A DNA stretch of 64,000 bases from Triatoma infestans (Eukaryota; Arthropoda; Insecta; Hemiptera; Reduviidae), in contig JAAEAF010014941.1 of NCBI GenBank assembly GCA_011037195.1, positions 62,001 through 126,000 of the forward strand, written 5' to 3'. Position numbers and translations under genes: made by a program. The number at the start of each line of letters is the position of its first letter. The stretch's first letter is position 1. Positions 1-11,384 of this stretch are shown in pieces. The notes under the pieces were generated by a model. The model had not been told where the DNA came from and did no database searches. It saw nothing but the letters and a program-made list of their open reading frames with translations.

Positions 1-191
1 AAGTATCGTAATTTTTTTATCAGAAACTCTTTTAAACAAATAAAATACTTCGGGAAATGTAGAACTTTTGATTTTGTGAAACTGATTTTTGGGGGGCGGG
101 GAAGTTCCCCAAACTGAACATGAAGTTTGAAATTTCGTTGATTAATTTCGTTTTTTTATTTATAATTCAACACCCTAGCGAAAGAAACAAA

Positions 192-716
192 ACTTAGTTT
201 GAAACACTCACACGATTTTGACTTACTGCAATTTACAGTTAGTTATAAATGGTAAATTTGCTTCAGATTTACAATTTTTATCAGATGCTTAATTTAATGA
301 AACCCGTTTGGTGCTTTTATGGAAATAAATCATAGAAAACTGGAAAAAAAACCTGTTCAATAAAGACGCATATCCGGTTAACCGATTAGCATCAAACTTG
401 GAATTTTGGCCAAATATATTATTTTAATTAATATTATGTGGATGATAGAATCATATAATAAATTGAAATAACACATTAGAGGAAAGCATGACCCCTTCAC
501 CGCTCTTAAAATCTCTCTTAAATGAATTTTCTCGGAAAAATGATTCAAATAAAAGATGTAAATCTTTATATGTGTGTATAGTTAATGTTCCAGTTTTAAG
601 AAAAATCATTTGTAGTTTATTTTCGAGTAAATCGCAAAAAACAAAAACTAAAAAAATCAATATAGTAAAATGTTATTTCCGGTTGATCGATTATTATTAA
701 AACCTTATTATCTAGT
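192..716 (+). repeat. TCTGG-family repeat, copy 1 (interrupted)
   Basis: This stretch starts with a diverged form of the family's 5' end (GTTTGAAACACTCACACG). It then follows the family order: a block ending in TCCGGTTAACCGATT, a block with GATGATAGAATC, a pyrimidine-rich CCCCTTCACC block, and AAATGAATTTTC followed by TTCAAATAAAAG. It stops where the LTR at 717-1497 begins, and diverged family sequence may resume after 1497. The open frames here also occur in other copies and reflect shared ancestry. The family is described under 13391-14088. Confidence 0.6.
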
Positions 717-1497
717 TGTAGTGGGTTCAGATGTCTTGGAGAGGGTTATGATGCGATGAATAGTTGGGAGTTAGTTAGAGATTTTTAGAGAGTTGAACTC
801 GAAATATGAACTACTAATTTACGAAAATAGATATATATTTTAATAATAAATTAAACGTTTGAAAAGATAAACTACAATTAATTTAAAATGATTTAAATTG
901 TAACTAGAATGCAGAACTATAATGATTGATAAATAAATATATATTTAAATACTTAGATAGGGACGCGCTCCGATGTATAACTATGTCACTGGTAGAATCT
1001 TGATGATACGCTGATGAAATACTGAAGAATAATCCTCCCCTCTTCTTGTGGAGAGACGTTATATTGCCATCACTCACACATCGACAAGTGTGTAATTACG
1101 GGTCACACTAAAACATCTCTTGCCGTGTGTTGACCGTAGGTCTTGAATAGGTCAGTGAACAGGTGTGGCAACAGGTGATGGAAGTTATCAAAAGACTGTA
1201 GCCAGGTGGTCTTTTGAGTGTTTGTTTATTGGCGGTTATCAAAAGACTGTAGCCAGGTGGCCTTTTGAGTGATTTGTTGACTCTTGTATATTGCCAGGTG
1301 GCTTCTGTGTACTAACCGTATAATGACCCTTTTAAAAGGGTTTCTTGTTGAAAGCGGTGTGTCTTTGGCGGTTCCTGTCCTTGGCGGTCCCTTTGACCGT
1401 GCACTGACCGCGGCTCTTGACCTGAATAATAGCGACTGGCTGGCACCACTAGTTATAATAACCTCTTGTTATCACTCCTTCTTGTTATCACATTACA
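717..1497 (-). mobile_element. Solo LTR of family R5, with 4-bp target duplication
   Basis: On the minus strand this segment runs from TGTAATG to CACTACA, so it has the TG...CA ends of an LTR. It is flanked on both sides by TAGT (713-716 and 1498-1501), which fits a 4-bp integrase target duplication. The same sequence recurs on the plus strand at 9936-10630 and at 28804-30550, where a TATA-like AATATATAAACTC is visible. No internal retroelement region adjoins it, so it is probably a solo LTR left by recombination between two LTRs. A 37-bp unit is duplicated inside at 1184-1220 and 1235-1271. The superfamily (Gypsy, BEL or Copia) cannot be told from the LTR alone. Confidence 0.75.
1184..1271. 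repeat. Two-copy tandem repeat inside LTR R5
   Basis: Two nearly identical 37-bp units (1184-1220 and 1235-1271, period 51) begin GTTATCAAAAGACTGTAGCC and differ at one base. Tandem duplications in the U3 part of LTRs often carry enhancer sites. That role is inferred only from position. Confidence 0.8.
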
Positions 1498-3639
1498 TAG
1501 TTCTATACTACCACTTAAACAAAATATCCATTCCGATGTTTTTCTGAAATTTTTTGCAATAATTTAAAGGCCCTGAAATAATGGAGATTCGAATTTAAAT
1601 TCTGAGATTCACCCAAATTACTTCTATTATTATATTATTTTATTCGTAGTTTATTTATTTATTTTTATGTTTCCCTTAGTTCAAGCTAAGGTCTTCAAAA
1701 AGTTAAGTTTCATCAGATATTCTGCAAAGGACTTATTTTGCTTATAAAATGTGCTTCAATTATGGATGATGAATGATAATTACACATCTGGTCTTTGTTT
1801 CATCATTATTATTCCAGAATACTTTGTTATTCTTTTGAAAAATTCATCAATGTCTCATTGCACCTTACTGGAACGTCCCAAACAAAAAAGTTGAATAATA
1901 CAAAACAACGTTGTAAATTGGATGTTGAGGTTCGGTCATATAAAACAACTCTTTTTTAAATTTCTACCGAAGTTTCGGCAAATTTATTGCCTTCTTTTGG
2001 GTCTGTACAAAGGTTTTAATACAAATAAATAAATAAAAAGTAGAAACAACATAAAATATGAATGTAAAATAAATATTTGCACAAAAAAATTTCTTTTTAA
2101 ATAAACTAAATAAAAAGTATGATATATATAGCGCATTTAAATTTATTTTAAACTATTGTTGTAGAACAGATCATAATATTAAACTAAATCACAACTATTG
2201 AAACTTGGGACAATATGTGGCATATATACGAGTAAAGTATGGAAATAACTTAGGAAATGTACTTACACAAATTTTCAGTTAGAATTACAGTAGTAATTAC
2301 TCTAATTTAAACTGTAACATACCATCACCAAGTGTTACGGACATTGGATGGGTCAAGCTTTATAAAGGGCTAGGAGAGCGGATGGGAAAACCTTAGTCTT
2401 TGTCTGTATGTTGTTTTGGAAATCCCAGGAGATTGTTATAACCGAGGGATAGGTTTTTGGTGTTTGTTCTAAAATTGATAGATAATTTATCTTTTTTAAT
2501 ATGAATCATTTCCAATATATTTCTTTTTTTATTATTATTATTGTGATGGAGAGAATTTCCAATTTCCTACCTCAACATCCAATTTATAACATTGAATACA
2601 GCGGGCGTAACGAACACCAAAACATCAATATAAACAACCTTTCGAAACAAGTACCTTTAACAATTGATAAAATGAAGACACCTGTGGAATATACTTGCTG
2701 CATATGTAAATAACTACGTAAAATAACACAAAAGGTTTATATATAAGTTAAAAAAAGAGAAACTATATTATTCAACTAATTCATAGAATTATTTAAATTT
2801 CCTAATTTACTAAAATGAAAAAAAATGTATTGAAATTACAATCATGTAAATAGCTCTAATCTTGTTTTGATAAGTTAAAACTAGACAGTTTTGAATAAAC
2901 CGCTACTCCATAATCAAATATTCATGCGTTAATGATCAAACTAACTAAGGAGGCATTGAATAAGTAAGTAACTGGTTAAAACGATTTGTGTTAAATGTTA
3001 TGGATTGCGGCCAATTGTAACTTTGACAATTTCATTTAATGTTGATCTTTAGTCCGATTGTCTAGTAATGACATTTTACTGTAAAAACTAATTAATAACG
3101 TTGTGATAAGCCACAATTCTGCTAACGTCATTTAATTACTTAACCATACTGACCGGATGTTTTTTTCAACCAGTGTCGTGTATTTCTAACAAAATTGAAT
3201 ATCAGTTTATCCCATTATGTCGTTAAAATATATAAGTTTAATTTGTTTTGTATTACTAACTATAGCTCTTCGTTTCCACAACATAGTAAGTAGAAATCAT
3301 TCTAAAAGGAATTAATAAAAGAAATTTAGGAAACACTCTTGAGTTTTCAGGACTCCACACCATTTCCACAAAATCTGTGCAAAGCATTCTTCTTTGTAGA
3401 TCAACTACAGTTAAGCAATTAAGCTAACACTCAACACTAAGTACATATACTGTAGAAGTTGTTCATGTAACTAACTTGGGTTTAGCATAGTGATGCTCAA
3501 ACTTTTTGGAGTGTGACTACTCCCTTGGGAACGATTCCCAGGTTACTAAATATTATACCATAAAACATGCTTGTAATTTTTTTTTTTTTGACTGCTTACA
3601 TTGTTTGCTTCATTTATGCGGATCGCAGCATGATTTATT
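1498..3639. other. AT-rich stretch without a recognisable gene
   Basis: I see no coding domain. On the minus strand at about 1967-2002 there is a degenerate relative of the hammerhead-like motif: GGCAA and TTGCC pair around a short loop and are followed by GAAAC. Nothing else could be assigned. Confidence 0.5.
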
Positions 3640-3960
3640 ACTTTCACTTACTTCCTGGTAAAGAGGAAGTATTGCCACTGTGTAAAATTTTCGAAAATTA
3701 GTTTTTAACGGAAATAAATATTTTGACGTCCTATGAGTGCGAAAAAATGGTCTATATATATTAAATCAATACAAACCAAGACAAAAATACCAATGGAACC
3801 ACGTAAGATCTTTTTGATTACCGTATTCAAGAACTAATTGCTATTTTATTTTTATGTTCTTTTAATATGCTTATATGATTCTTCGGGGACATATGAGACA
3901 TTTTGAAAAAGAGAAATATATAATTTATTTTCCTCTTGTCAGATTATAATATGTATTGAA
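3640..3960 (-). repeat. TCTGG-family 3' end fragment
   Basis: The stretch opens with CTTCCTGGTAAAGAGGAAGT, the inverted-repeat hairpin that ends TCTGG elements, in minus orientation. It continues with the AAAATTTTCGAAAA block that lies just inside that end in other copies. The remainder has decayed beyond recognition. Confidence 0.5.
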
Positions 3961-4429
3961 AGTTGATGGGGCTTTTCTTTATCATAATAGCAACAAAAGC
4001 AAATCTAAATAGCTATTGGTAAAATGAACGTTTCTTTGAAGTATGATTTTCCTAATCTGTCCTACATCTTTCCTTTCATAAATACATTATAAACAAAGCT
4101 TCAATGTACAAATCATTTACCAGCTCTTTGTAATAGAAGGGAAAATTAGAGAAAATTCTACCATTCACCGATGTCTCTTTTGATTGAATGAATTCACCAT
4201 ATTCCAAAACTCGCTTTTAGTTTCAACAAATCATAATTTCCTTTCACTTTTTGCCCACCAATTAATACAATATTACATTAAGAAATATTTTTCATATTTT
4301 ATATTTTTCTCTGAACAGCATAATCAATGATTTTGATTTGGAGAATTTTCGAAGGTGACCCTAGGTGTCCGATTTACAGTGCTATTGAAGATTACTTTTT
4401 TTTGCGGCGCATCGATAGCGTCGGTCATT
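3961..4429. other. AT-rich stretch, nothing recognised
   Basis: No coding, RNA or repeat signature could be supported here beyond general AT-richness. Confidence 0.5.
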
Positions 4430-4790
4430 AGTGCCTTAGCACTATTAATTCTTTGTGTAATAGCAAGAGAGAGAATTAAGAGAGAGAAGACAGACCCTCT
4501 CTGGTACTCTCTGACTTAAGCAGGTTAGAGTGAGAGAACCTGTATATAAGCCAGTGAGAATCTATCTACAGGATATCTATCTATCAGATTCAACCATACA
4601 TCGTATCGTGTCATATCTCTACTCCCACCTTTTATTCTATAAAATCATTACAAGTCCAGTGCAGTTTGTGTAAACTTATAGCTACATTATAACATATCTA
4701 CATAGCTATATATCTCGTTTAATTAATCCTTCCTAATTTCTCTCCTCATCACTATTATATTTGCGATCTTATATGGAACCAAATTTTTCG
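4430..4790 (+). mobile_element. LTR-like fragment of family R4
   Basis: An AG/CT-rich upstream part (GAGAGAATTAAGAGAGAG) leads to a TATA-like CTGTATATAAG. This is followed by a pyrimidine-rich leader and the family block ACAAGTCCAGTGCAGT. The same order (GAGAGAGTGG, TATA, leader, AAGTCCAGGCAGT) occurs at 17640-17960, 18870-19135, 27555-28060 and 56250-56580. The order matches a U3-R-U5 layout. A TGGAACC just downstream (about 4774) could be the start of a primer-binding site, but this is speculative. Confidence 0.5.
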
Positions 4791-4815
4791 TAACGTCCTT
4801 TCACGTCGTTATCCA

Positions 4816-4901
4816 GGAAGTTTGGTGGAAGTTCGCCTGCCATTCTCGAACATAAAACCATTGAAACTATCGATGGGTGAGGAAAACGACAGCAATGAAG
4901 A
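4816..4901 (+). other. Weak exon candidate or retroelement leader ORF
   Basis: A short open stretch follows TTATCCAG, a possible splice acceptor, and ends at GAAGAG followed by GTACC, a weak donor. The reading frame stays open from about 4816 to 5010 and is hydrophilic and acidic at its end (GEENDSNEE). It lies just downstream of the R4 LTR-like fragment, so it could equally be the start of a decayed retroelement reading frame. I do not recognise the protein. Confidence 0.15.
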
Positions 4902-5010
4902 GGTACCATCCCTTAACTTTCTCTTTCAAATAGCTGGAATAAGTATAAATTTCACTGTAATGATGAACCAGAACAAAGTTGTTTATATTTATATCATTGT
5001 CAAAGTAAAT

Positions 5011-5699
5011 TAGAACTTACCCTGAAAATACTGTAACTATATGTATCTGTATGTGCAATCTACTTTCCTTAATCACTATTCTAGTTATTAAAGGAAGTGT
5101 GTTTTTTAGGAGGGCTATTTGTGGATAGAGTACTTTTATAAATTTGTCTCATCCTCCCTAATCTTAATTTCTACTTAAATAAATTAACTTCTAATACTTC
5201 AGATTGAACATAACATACACTACTAATAATCTCTATATTTGGGGGTGAAGTACTCATACATTTTCTTTGCACCCTCGGGTAAAATTTTAACCTATACTTT
5301 CATTCAAACAATCTCGCTAATAACATAACTCGTTTATTTGCTCTAGAATATTTTACAATTCCTTGGCAAAGGAGTAATATAAATTACATTTATGTTCATT
5401 AGATCAAGCTTAGTTCCCTTTTCTAATACAATACTAATAATATTGAAAAATAAACAGAAATTAATTAAATGAAATAATAATAGTAAAATAATAAAAAAGA
5501 TAATACAATTGTTATATCCTAACATCGATAAATAAATAAAATAAGTCACTAAACACAAAAGCAAACTTACTAGGAGAATCATAAAACTACAAGTAAAAAA
5601 TAAATAGAAAGAATATTAAAAAATAAGAAAATAATAACATACTGGCCTCAATATACAGGATAATTCATTACTAAGTCGATTTTCTATTTTTTAAAGTTG
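5011..5699. other. AT-rich stretch, nothing recognised
   Basis: The stretch is rich in A and T with only short chance reading frames. No domain, repeat boundary or RNA was recognised. Confidence 0.5.
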
Positions 5700-6700
5700 G
5701 AGACAGAAATTTAAACAGCGAATTTACTTTTACCATATTTAGGCAACTAAAAAAACAAATCATTTTGTCAGTTGGGGATAATGTTTCATTTAAAACAAGA
5801 TCGATTTAAAAATTGGGACCGATTCACACAGAAAGTGCTGAATGTCGTCCTTCTTATTAAGTCCGCAATTAGCCAAAAGTATGGCGAGAGTTTGTCTGAG
5901 AGAATGGACTCGGAGAGAAATAATCCTCACTGGAGGCTAAGTACTGGAGCAAAACACGGCAAAATGGTTATGCCAGAGCTGTGTAGAAGTAGAACAGAGA
6001 GACCCTGGGTCTAAGCAGGTATCAGATTTCTCTGATAACGGGCCTATTTACTGGGCATGGCAGGTTCAAAAAACATCTGCATAAGGTAGGTTGGTGGATG
6101 TAGAGCCCTTGTGCAGATTGTGTCAGGAGGAGGAGGAGACGGGCTCTCACCTGCTGTTTGATTGCGTTGCAATCGGCAGACTGAGGTACGAGATCTTCGG
6201 CACGTTGAGACCGGAGGAAATCGTACCCCAGGAAGGACTGGTGGGGAAGGTTTTGGACCTCATGAAGAGGGGGGCCTCCACTACTAGGCCTCGGTGCCTG
6301 GGTCTGAGTCCCCCCCTGCATCAATCTAATCTAATCTAAGTCCACAATTATGGCAGACCCCATCCGGATAGAATACAAATCTTCTTCCACGCAATAAAAT
6401 TCTACTAAATTTTTGACCGGCAAGTCTGATCTGTGCCACTACCCTTATCTTTTCAATATCACACTTATACCACAGCTATTCCTCTGTTAGGCCTAAACGG
6501 CTAATTTGTCTGTAATATGTATTATAGGAACTATTCACAACCGAGTTTACATCCGTACAGACCAAATGATTCTTGCAAGATTCTAAAATTGTCTTTTTTA
6601 CTGCAGATACAGACTGGTAACTTGCATTAATCAGTAAATAATCATAACCAATGTTACTAGATAAGATTTTAAATGCGAGTACCAATTAAATATAAGATTT
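5700..6700 (-). pseudogene. LINE 3' end, split by a second LINE
   Basis: On the minus strand the translation runs through a segment like those that precede the zinc knuckle in other LINEs here (around IRVVAQIRLAG, near 6440) into a knuckle. The knuckle starts with CHNCG near 6350 and resumes at about 5876 as GLNKKDDIQHFLCE, giving Cys-x2-Cys...His-x3-Cys. The break between the two halves is exactly the LINE fragment at 5876-6336. The element belongs with the group at 7097-8260, 9070-9420, 11455-13365 and 37485-39294. It has stop codons and no 5' part and is dead. The upstream limit near 6700 is approximate. Confidence 0.6.
5876..6336 (+). pseudogene. 5'-truncated LINE 3' end, nested
   Basis: The frame at 6091-6339 contains a zinc knuckle, CRLCQEEEETGSHLLFDC (Cys-x2-Cys-x8-His-x4-Cys), followed by RYEIFG. 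This is typical of the C-terminus of Jockey/R1-type LINEs that also carry RNase H. Upstream, CRSRTE and GHGRFKKHLHKVG in shifted frames are the usual preceding segment, so there are frameshifts before about 6090. The element ends in a short TCTAA repeat tail (6319-6336). TAAGTCCGCAATTA on the left and TAAGTCCACAATTA on the right flank it as a 14-bp target duplication with one mismatch. The host is the minus-strand LINE around it. Confidence 0.75.
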
Positions 6701-7859
6701 ATAAAAGTATTATCAAAATGGGCCAACCTTAAATAACAGATTTTGATTATTCTGCTATCCTCTGACTTCAACAAATGCAGCCATCTCGCTAATAAATAAA
6801 ATTACGCATTTTAGATTACTATTTTAGAAAATATTAAATAAAAACAACACTTAAAGAAAATTGGCCTAACCGAAAGTGGAATTTATAGAATTGGCGGCTT
6901 TTCAGTATATAACTTTTTGGAATCAATTTTCCAGTAAAACTAGAAATTGGGAGTTCTGGGTTACTGGTACTGATTAGAAACACTAAATTCATAGTTTGGC
7001 AAAGGTTATGCCAAATTAGTTTGATCTCTCTTACAAATTTGGCAGGTATTCAAATCGGAGATTATAAAACTGTATTTTATGGGTTGATAAAAAAAAAATT
7101 ACATGCTTCCTATTGAAACGTCCACAACTCTTATGAAAGTTTTTACTTTTTCTCTACATTTTAGATACTGTCTCAGAATTCTTAACTTGCCCGATTATCG
7201 CCTTCCCAAAATATTGGCTTTGGAGATTATTAAAAATAAAATTTCTTGGTTTAAGCATTGGTCTTCCTTAGCTCAGCGCTACTCTTGTACATTTGATTCA
7301 TCCATTGCAAATATGTCTAATTGGCGGACGCAACTAACGGCCATCGTACAAAGATTAGGGGCTCACCATCTTGAGGAGTGTGTGGAGTTGGCTCGTTGCT
7401 CTACGAGGTTTTTATTGTATAAAGAGTTGGATTATTCTGTCAAGCCTTGTAGCTTGGTGTCCAACTCAACGAATCTAACGCTTAGTCAACTTGGTTGGCT
7501 ATTCAGACTTCGTGGTGAGCTACTCTATTTAAATTATACCCCTTGGGTTGAGAGAAGTAATTCCTTGTGCTCGCTATGTAACTCTCGAGCGAGGGAGGAT
7601 GTCTACCACTTTTTGGCAGACTGTTCCACTCTCTCCGAGATACGTACGCTTCATGTTGGTTGCGGCAAATTATCTAGACCGGAGTTAATATTGATGCTCA
7701 ATGGTGAAAACTGCATTGGGATTATTAATTTTGCGAGACACGCCTGGCAATATAGATATAATTTAATTATGGAATTTAATTTTGATTGAGCTCTTTTTAT
7801 ATTATACTATTCAGGTTCTTTCTGTTATAACTAAATGTACTTAATTCATAGTAGTTCAT

Positions 7860-7937
7860 ATATTTAGTTTATATTTTTTTTATATTTAGTTTATTTTTTT
7901 TATATTTAGTTTATTTTTTTTTATATTTAGTTTATTT
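7860..7937 (+). repeat. 20-bp minisatellite in LINE 3' UTR
   Basis: About four near-identical units of TATATTTAGTTTATTTTTTT lie head to tail. They sit within the 3' UTR of the LINE at 7097-8260. Confidence 0.8.
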
Positions 7938-8224
7938 CATATATTTTTACTTAAAAAGAAAAAAATTTATTTAGTTTAAGTGAATGACTTTCTTTTCTTT
8001 TTTCTGTTTATTATTACTATTTTATTTGTATTATTATTTTTCTTTCTTTTTTCAACTTTTGTATTCCTTTATCAGCAGTTTCTGTCTTTAAATATTTATT
8101 CAATTTATTAAACAATTTGTAATTGTTTTTTATACATGTATATCAACCTCCGGCAGACGGTTTACCATTGCCGTAGAATACTTTTTTCATTTTTATGTTT
8201 CTATTATAATTTCTTTTTCAAATA

Positions 8225-8228
<4 letters not shown>

Positions 8229-8260
<32 letters not shown>
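8229..8260 (+). repeat. ATT/TTA microsatellite, LINE tail
   Basis: About ten copies of a TTA-type triplet close the LINE at 7097-8260. The related LINE ending at 39294 has the same kind of tail. Confidence 0.9.
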
Positions 8261-8274
8261 AAAAAAAATCAACG

Positions 8275-8490
8275 AAACAATAAAAATAGTAGAATAATTA
8301 AATTTTGATTTAAAAGTTTCTAATTGATACGCTGATATTTTCGATATCAATACAATACTTCCGGATTGATGGATTTTTTTCCTTAAATCTGTGTCTCTCT
8401 GATGCGTGGTGGTAGTACTTAAACTGAATATCAAGTTTAAGCTTCTAGGAACTTTTTGTAGGCTATAAAAATTATATGTAGCCGTTTGTG
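8275..8490 (+). repeat. TCTGG-family fragment
   Basis: The blocks CTTCCGGATTGATGGATT and TAGTACTTAAACTGAATATC match the 3' half of other TCTGG copies. Both ends are lost. It abuts the LINE tail directly. Confidence 0.5.
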
Positions 8491-9069
8491 TGAGCATCGA
8501 GGCAAACTTAGTACCAACAATGTTTTGAAAAATTTTAGTCTTTTGCGATTAATATAATATTTATTAAATGTGAAACCGGGTTGAATAATTAAGAATCAAA
8601 ACTGGTTTTTGGACTTGTTTTACGGGTACTTACTTACTGCAGTAATATATAAATAGACTTGAGGTTACTTTGGTCTCAGTGGTCTTTGCAAATGTTCATT
8701 TATATACTGTAGTTTTCATTATGTTTGTTTTACATAAGAAATTCAGTGTAGACAGAACTGCTCTTCCATTTGTAAAATGTTTTGGTCATAACCTTATTTT
8801 AGCGTAGCTTTGGTCCTAGCTTTATTATTCTATGATTGTACTAATGATTTAAACCCGTTTTTTTTTTTTTTTTTAATTTTATTATGACTAGAAAGATAAA
8901 CTTTATTGTATGAAGCATACAGCTTGTTAAAAGTGAATTGTTTGTACAGAAATCTAAATAAATTAGTAAATAAATAAATAAATAAATAAAATAAAATAAA
9001 AACAAATACTCTTCTTATAAAAAGTAAATATGTAAACAAAAAATTAAATACCTCTTTTTTGTTTTTTCC
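8491..9069. other. Unassigned stretch with TAAA microsatellite
   Basis: No gene is visible. A TAAA-type tract at about 8966-9000 follows a stretch that resembles a LINE 3' UTR on the plus strand, but no coding part is attached. A 16-base poly-T run lies near 8860. Confidence 0.45.
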
Positions 9070-9420
9070 TCCTTATTCACTTTATTTATTTATTTATTTA
9101 TTTATTTATAACATGTAATCATTTAATACGGTAGAACGAGCTTTTAAGATGGTTGAAAAATATTTATATAGTTTAAATATAATATTTGTTTTAGATTGAT
9201 TATTTTTAAGATTACATACAATTTGTTGAGATGAATTATTACTACTTACGTACATTAAGGATCTTATACTATTACACAAAGAACAATTTAATACAATATG
9301 CTTGAGATCTTCTTTCTCGTTAAGATTACACGACATGCATATTTTTGTAGGGTCTATTTTACAAAATTATATTTTTAATATTAAATTTCATAAAATAATT
9401 ATTACAAAAAACTAAATTCT
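9070..9420 (-). pseudogene. LINE 3' terminal fragment with zinc knuckle
   Basis: On the minus strand a 76-codon frame (9106-9336) begins in a zinc knuckle, CMSCNLNEKEDLKHIVLNC (Cys-x2-Cys-x9-His-x4-Cys), and continues to SIRSLMY. The knuckle type is that of the LINE at 11455-13365. In that orientation the sequence ends in an ATAAA-type tail (9080-9110 on the plus strand). Only the last 100 or so codons survive, so this is a strongly 5'-truncated insertion. Confidence 0.65.
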
Positions 9421-9469
9421 GCAAAAAATTTAATAAATTTCCAAGGAACATTTAATTCTAGATATTGTT

Positions 9470-9925
9470 GACACCTATCCCCTCCCCTAACCCCTCTTCC
9501 AAAAGTGCTGTTAAATGAATTCTCTCAGAGATTTGTTCAAATCAAAGTTCTCTTTGTATGTGTATTTTATGTTCATAGCTTAATGAAAATTGTTGGAGAC
9601 ATTTTTTAAAAAAACGCAAAAAAGTGGAAAAAAAATATTCAGAAAAAGTGATACTTCCGGTTGAGGAATTTTGACAAATATCTTACTGTCGGATCGCATG
9701 GTAATACCTAAACGGAATATTAAGTTTGAACTTTCTGCAATTTTTCGTTTTTGAGCTATGCTATTAACTTACACATTCACACACACACACACAGACCATT
9801 TTCTAAAAACCACTTTTTTTTTACTCAGGGGGCCTCAATACGTATATTTCCAGTGAATACTCAATATCGAAAATTTGTCACGATTATCTACAATACTTTC
9901 TCTTTACTAGGAGTAAGAGAAAGTA
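9470..9925 (+). repeat. TCTGG-family repeat, 3' half
   Basis: The copy contains the CCCCTCCCCTAACCCC block, the AAATGAATTCTCTC block, CTTCCGGTTGAGG, a CA microsatellite (9773-9794) and ATTTCCAGTGAATACTC. It ends with the hairpin TTTACTAGGAGTAAGAGAAA. The 5' end is missing. Confidence 0.75.
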
Positions 9926-9935
9926 AAATATACCC

Positions 9936-10630
9936 TGTAATGACATGGCAGGGTCATAGCAATGTCAAAGCTTCACAACACATAACAAAGAAAGAATAAT
10001 TTATAACTAGTGGCCTAGCCAGCTGCCTGACTTCAAGACAAGGCCGCGGGTAAACAAACAAACCAAGGGTAAATACCCTTACATCAAAAGCAAGCACCGC
10101 TAAGGATGGCCACTGACCTAAATCGGTAGCCAGCTGCTGTCATCAAAGCAAGCACCGCTAAGGCTGGCCACTGACCTAAATCGGTGGTCACCAAACTAAC
10201 CAAGGTCGCATAAGGTCGCACACTAGGACAGATGTCTTGGTGTGAGTGTGGCCAACACTAATATATAAACTCGCCCCATTGGAAGAGGGAATGATTATAC
10301 GATTATACTTGAGTACGTCTTCATATACAAGCAGCAGTTTACGCGTCCCTATACAGTTTTTATTTATACTTATTACTTTAGTTGTGCATCTTAGTTCGTT
10401 TATCTTAATCATTCTAATTTATTAGTTATTTATCTTCTATTTATTTCTAAGTATTTCTTGTTAATAGTAACCATTTTTTACGTTTAAATTATAGTTCAAA
10501 TACAGTCTACTTTTATAAATTCCATGTTAATAATTCGAGCACTAACTTCCAAAAATCTCTAAACTAACTTCCGCCCTCTTCAAGACATCTACTGCATACC
10601 TCAGGAATCACATTAAACGATTCCACTACA
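9936..10630 (+). mobile_element. LTR of family R5
   Basis: The segment runs from TGTAATGACATGG to GATTCCACTACA and matches the solo LTR at 717-1497 in reverse. A TATA-like AATATATAAACTC lies near 10260, which places the promoter. A second GATTCCACTACA follows at about 10670-10681, so the 3' boundary may be duplicated or the element may continue for another 50 bp. No exact target duplication was found. Two related 60-70-bp blocks around CAAGCACCGCTAAGG (near 10090 and 10150) form an internal duplication. Confidence 0.65.
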
Positions 10631-10734
10631 TCTTGTAGTATCATGGTGGGATCAGATCATCCAATAAGCGATTCCACTACAACTCTCTCCTATCTATATC
10701 TTTCACGTGCATAAAACATTAGAAATATTCATAG

Positions 10735-11205
10735 TAATCCAAATTTGAAAAAAAAATCGGTTAACCGGAAGTTGCGACCTTATACAATAGGTTTTTGAGT
10801 TGTTTTTTTTTTTTTAATTTTCACGAAAATGATATTATAACGATTTCCTTTAAAGTTGGTATGCTAACTTTATAGATAAGAACATATTACTTTTATTAGA
10901 AACATTATTAAAAAAAAACAACATTATTTTGTATAAGCGTGCGGTGTTTGTGACGGTAAGTTCAAAATGTATACACTGTAGTTGTTCAATGTTTTTAGCG
11001 CTCGCTTCTGGGCCATAATATAATCATTACTTCTCTATCTGCCAAGATTAGTAGTAAGGTTGGTATTTATCCCCCCCACCACCTCTACATTTATTTTAGG
11101 ACAAACACGTGAAATTTGAAATGTAAAGAAATTTTTTTAATATTATCTAGTAATTGTATTAAAAGGGGTAAGAGGTAGTTGTGTGATTGTTTCACGTCAG
11201 ATTTT
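10735..11205 (-). repeat. TCTGG-family repeat, 5' half
   Basis: In minus orientation the copy begins at 11205 with TCTGACGTGAAACAATCACA, a clear variant of the family 5' end. It runs to AATCGGTTAACCGGAAGT near 10760. The pyrimidine-rich block appears here as CCCCCCCACCACC. The 3' end is absent. Confidence 0.6.
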
Positions 11206-11244
11206 TTTATATACATTTTCCAAACTGCTCTTATTTTAAGAGAG

Positions 11245-11284
11245 CCCCTGAAGATGGCAAACAAAGTTTGCCGAAACGTCGAGT
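11245..11284 (+). ncRNA. Hammerhead-ribozyme-like motif A
   Basis: The order is CTGAAGA (11248-11254), a 7-bp stem GGCAAAC/GTTTGCC with loop AAA (11256-11272), GAAA (11273-11276), the palindrome CG, and UC. This reproduces the core of a minimal hammerhead: CUGANGA, stem II, GAAA, stem III, UH. Stem I is not convincing in this copy. Downstream sequence resembles that after motif B, so the two share an ancestor. Self-cleavage is inferred, not shown. Confidence 0.5.
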
Positions 11285-11384
11285 TTTAAATAAAAAACAC
11301 TTTAAATTATTTGATGTTTTTTCTGGAAACTGTCCTAGTCGATAAGCCAACAAACAGACACATTCCTGGTATATTTTTATGAAA

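Larger units (their letters stand above)
7097..8260 (+). pseudogene. LINE 3' half with zinc knuckle and ATT-repeat tail
   Basis: A 228-codon frame (7103-7789) gives the C-terminal part of a LINE ORF2. It has a segment RLPKILALEII after the lost reverse-transcriptase domain, then LRGELLYLN, then a zinc knuckle CSLCNSRAREDVYHFLADC (Cys-x2-Cys-x8-His-x4-Cys), and ends at a stop. These blocks align with those of the LINE at 37485-39294, for example RLPKILA, LRGELLYLN and LSRPELI versus LSRTELI, so the two are one family. The 3' UTR of about 440 bp contains a 20-bp minisatellite and finishes in an ATT-type trinucleotide tract at 8229-8260. The reverse transcriptase is missing, so the copy is 5'-truncated. 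The frame is clean, which suggests it is younger than its neighbours. Confidence 0.75.

Noticed and set aside
2501..2713. 70-codon frame ending in EYTCCICK
   Set aside because: The Cys pair hints at a zinc finger start, but there is no second half, no clear splice donor and no homologue I recognise. It is probably chance in AT-rich sequence.
3490..3620. hAT-like end TAGTGATGCTCAAACTTTTT
   Set aside because: It resembles a hAT terminal repeat, but I found neither a matching inverted end nor an 8-bp duplication.
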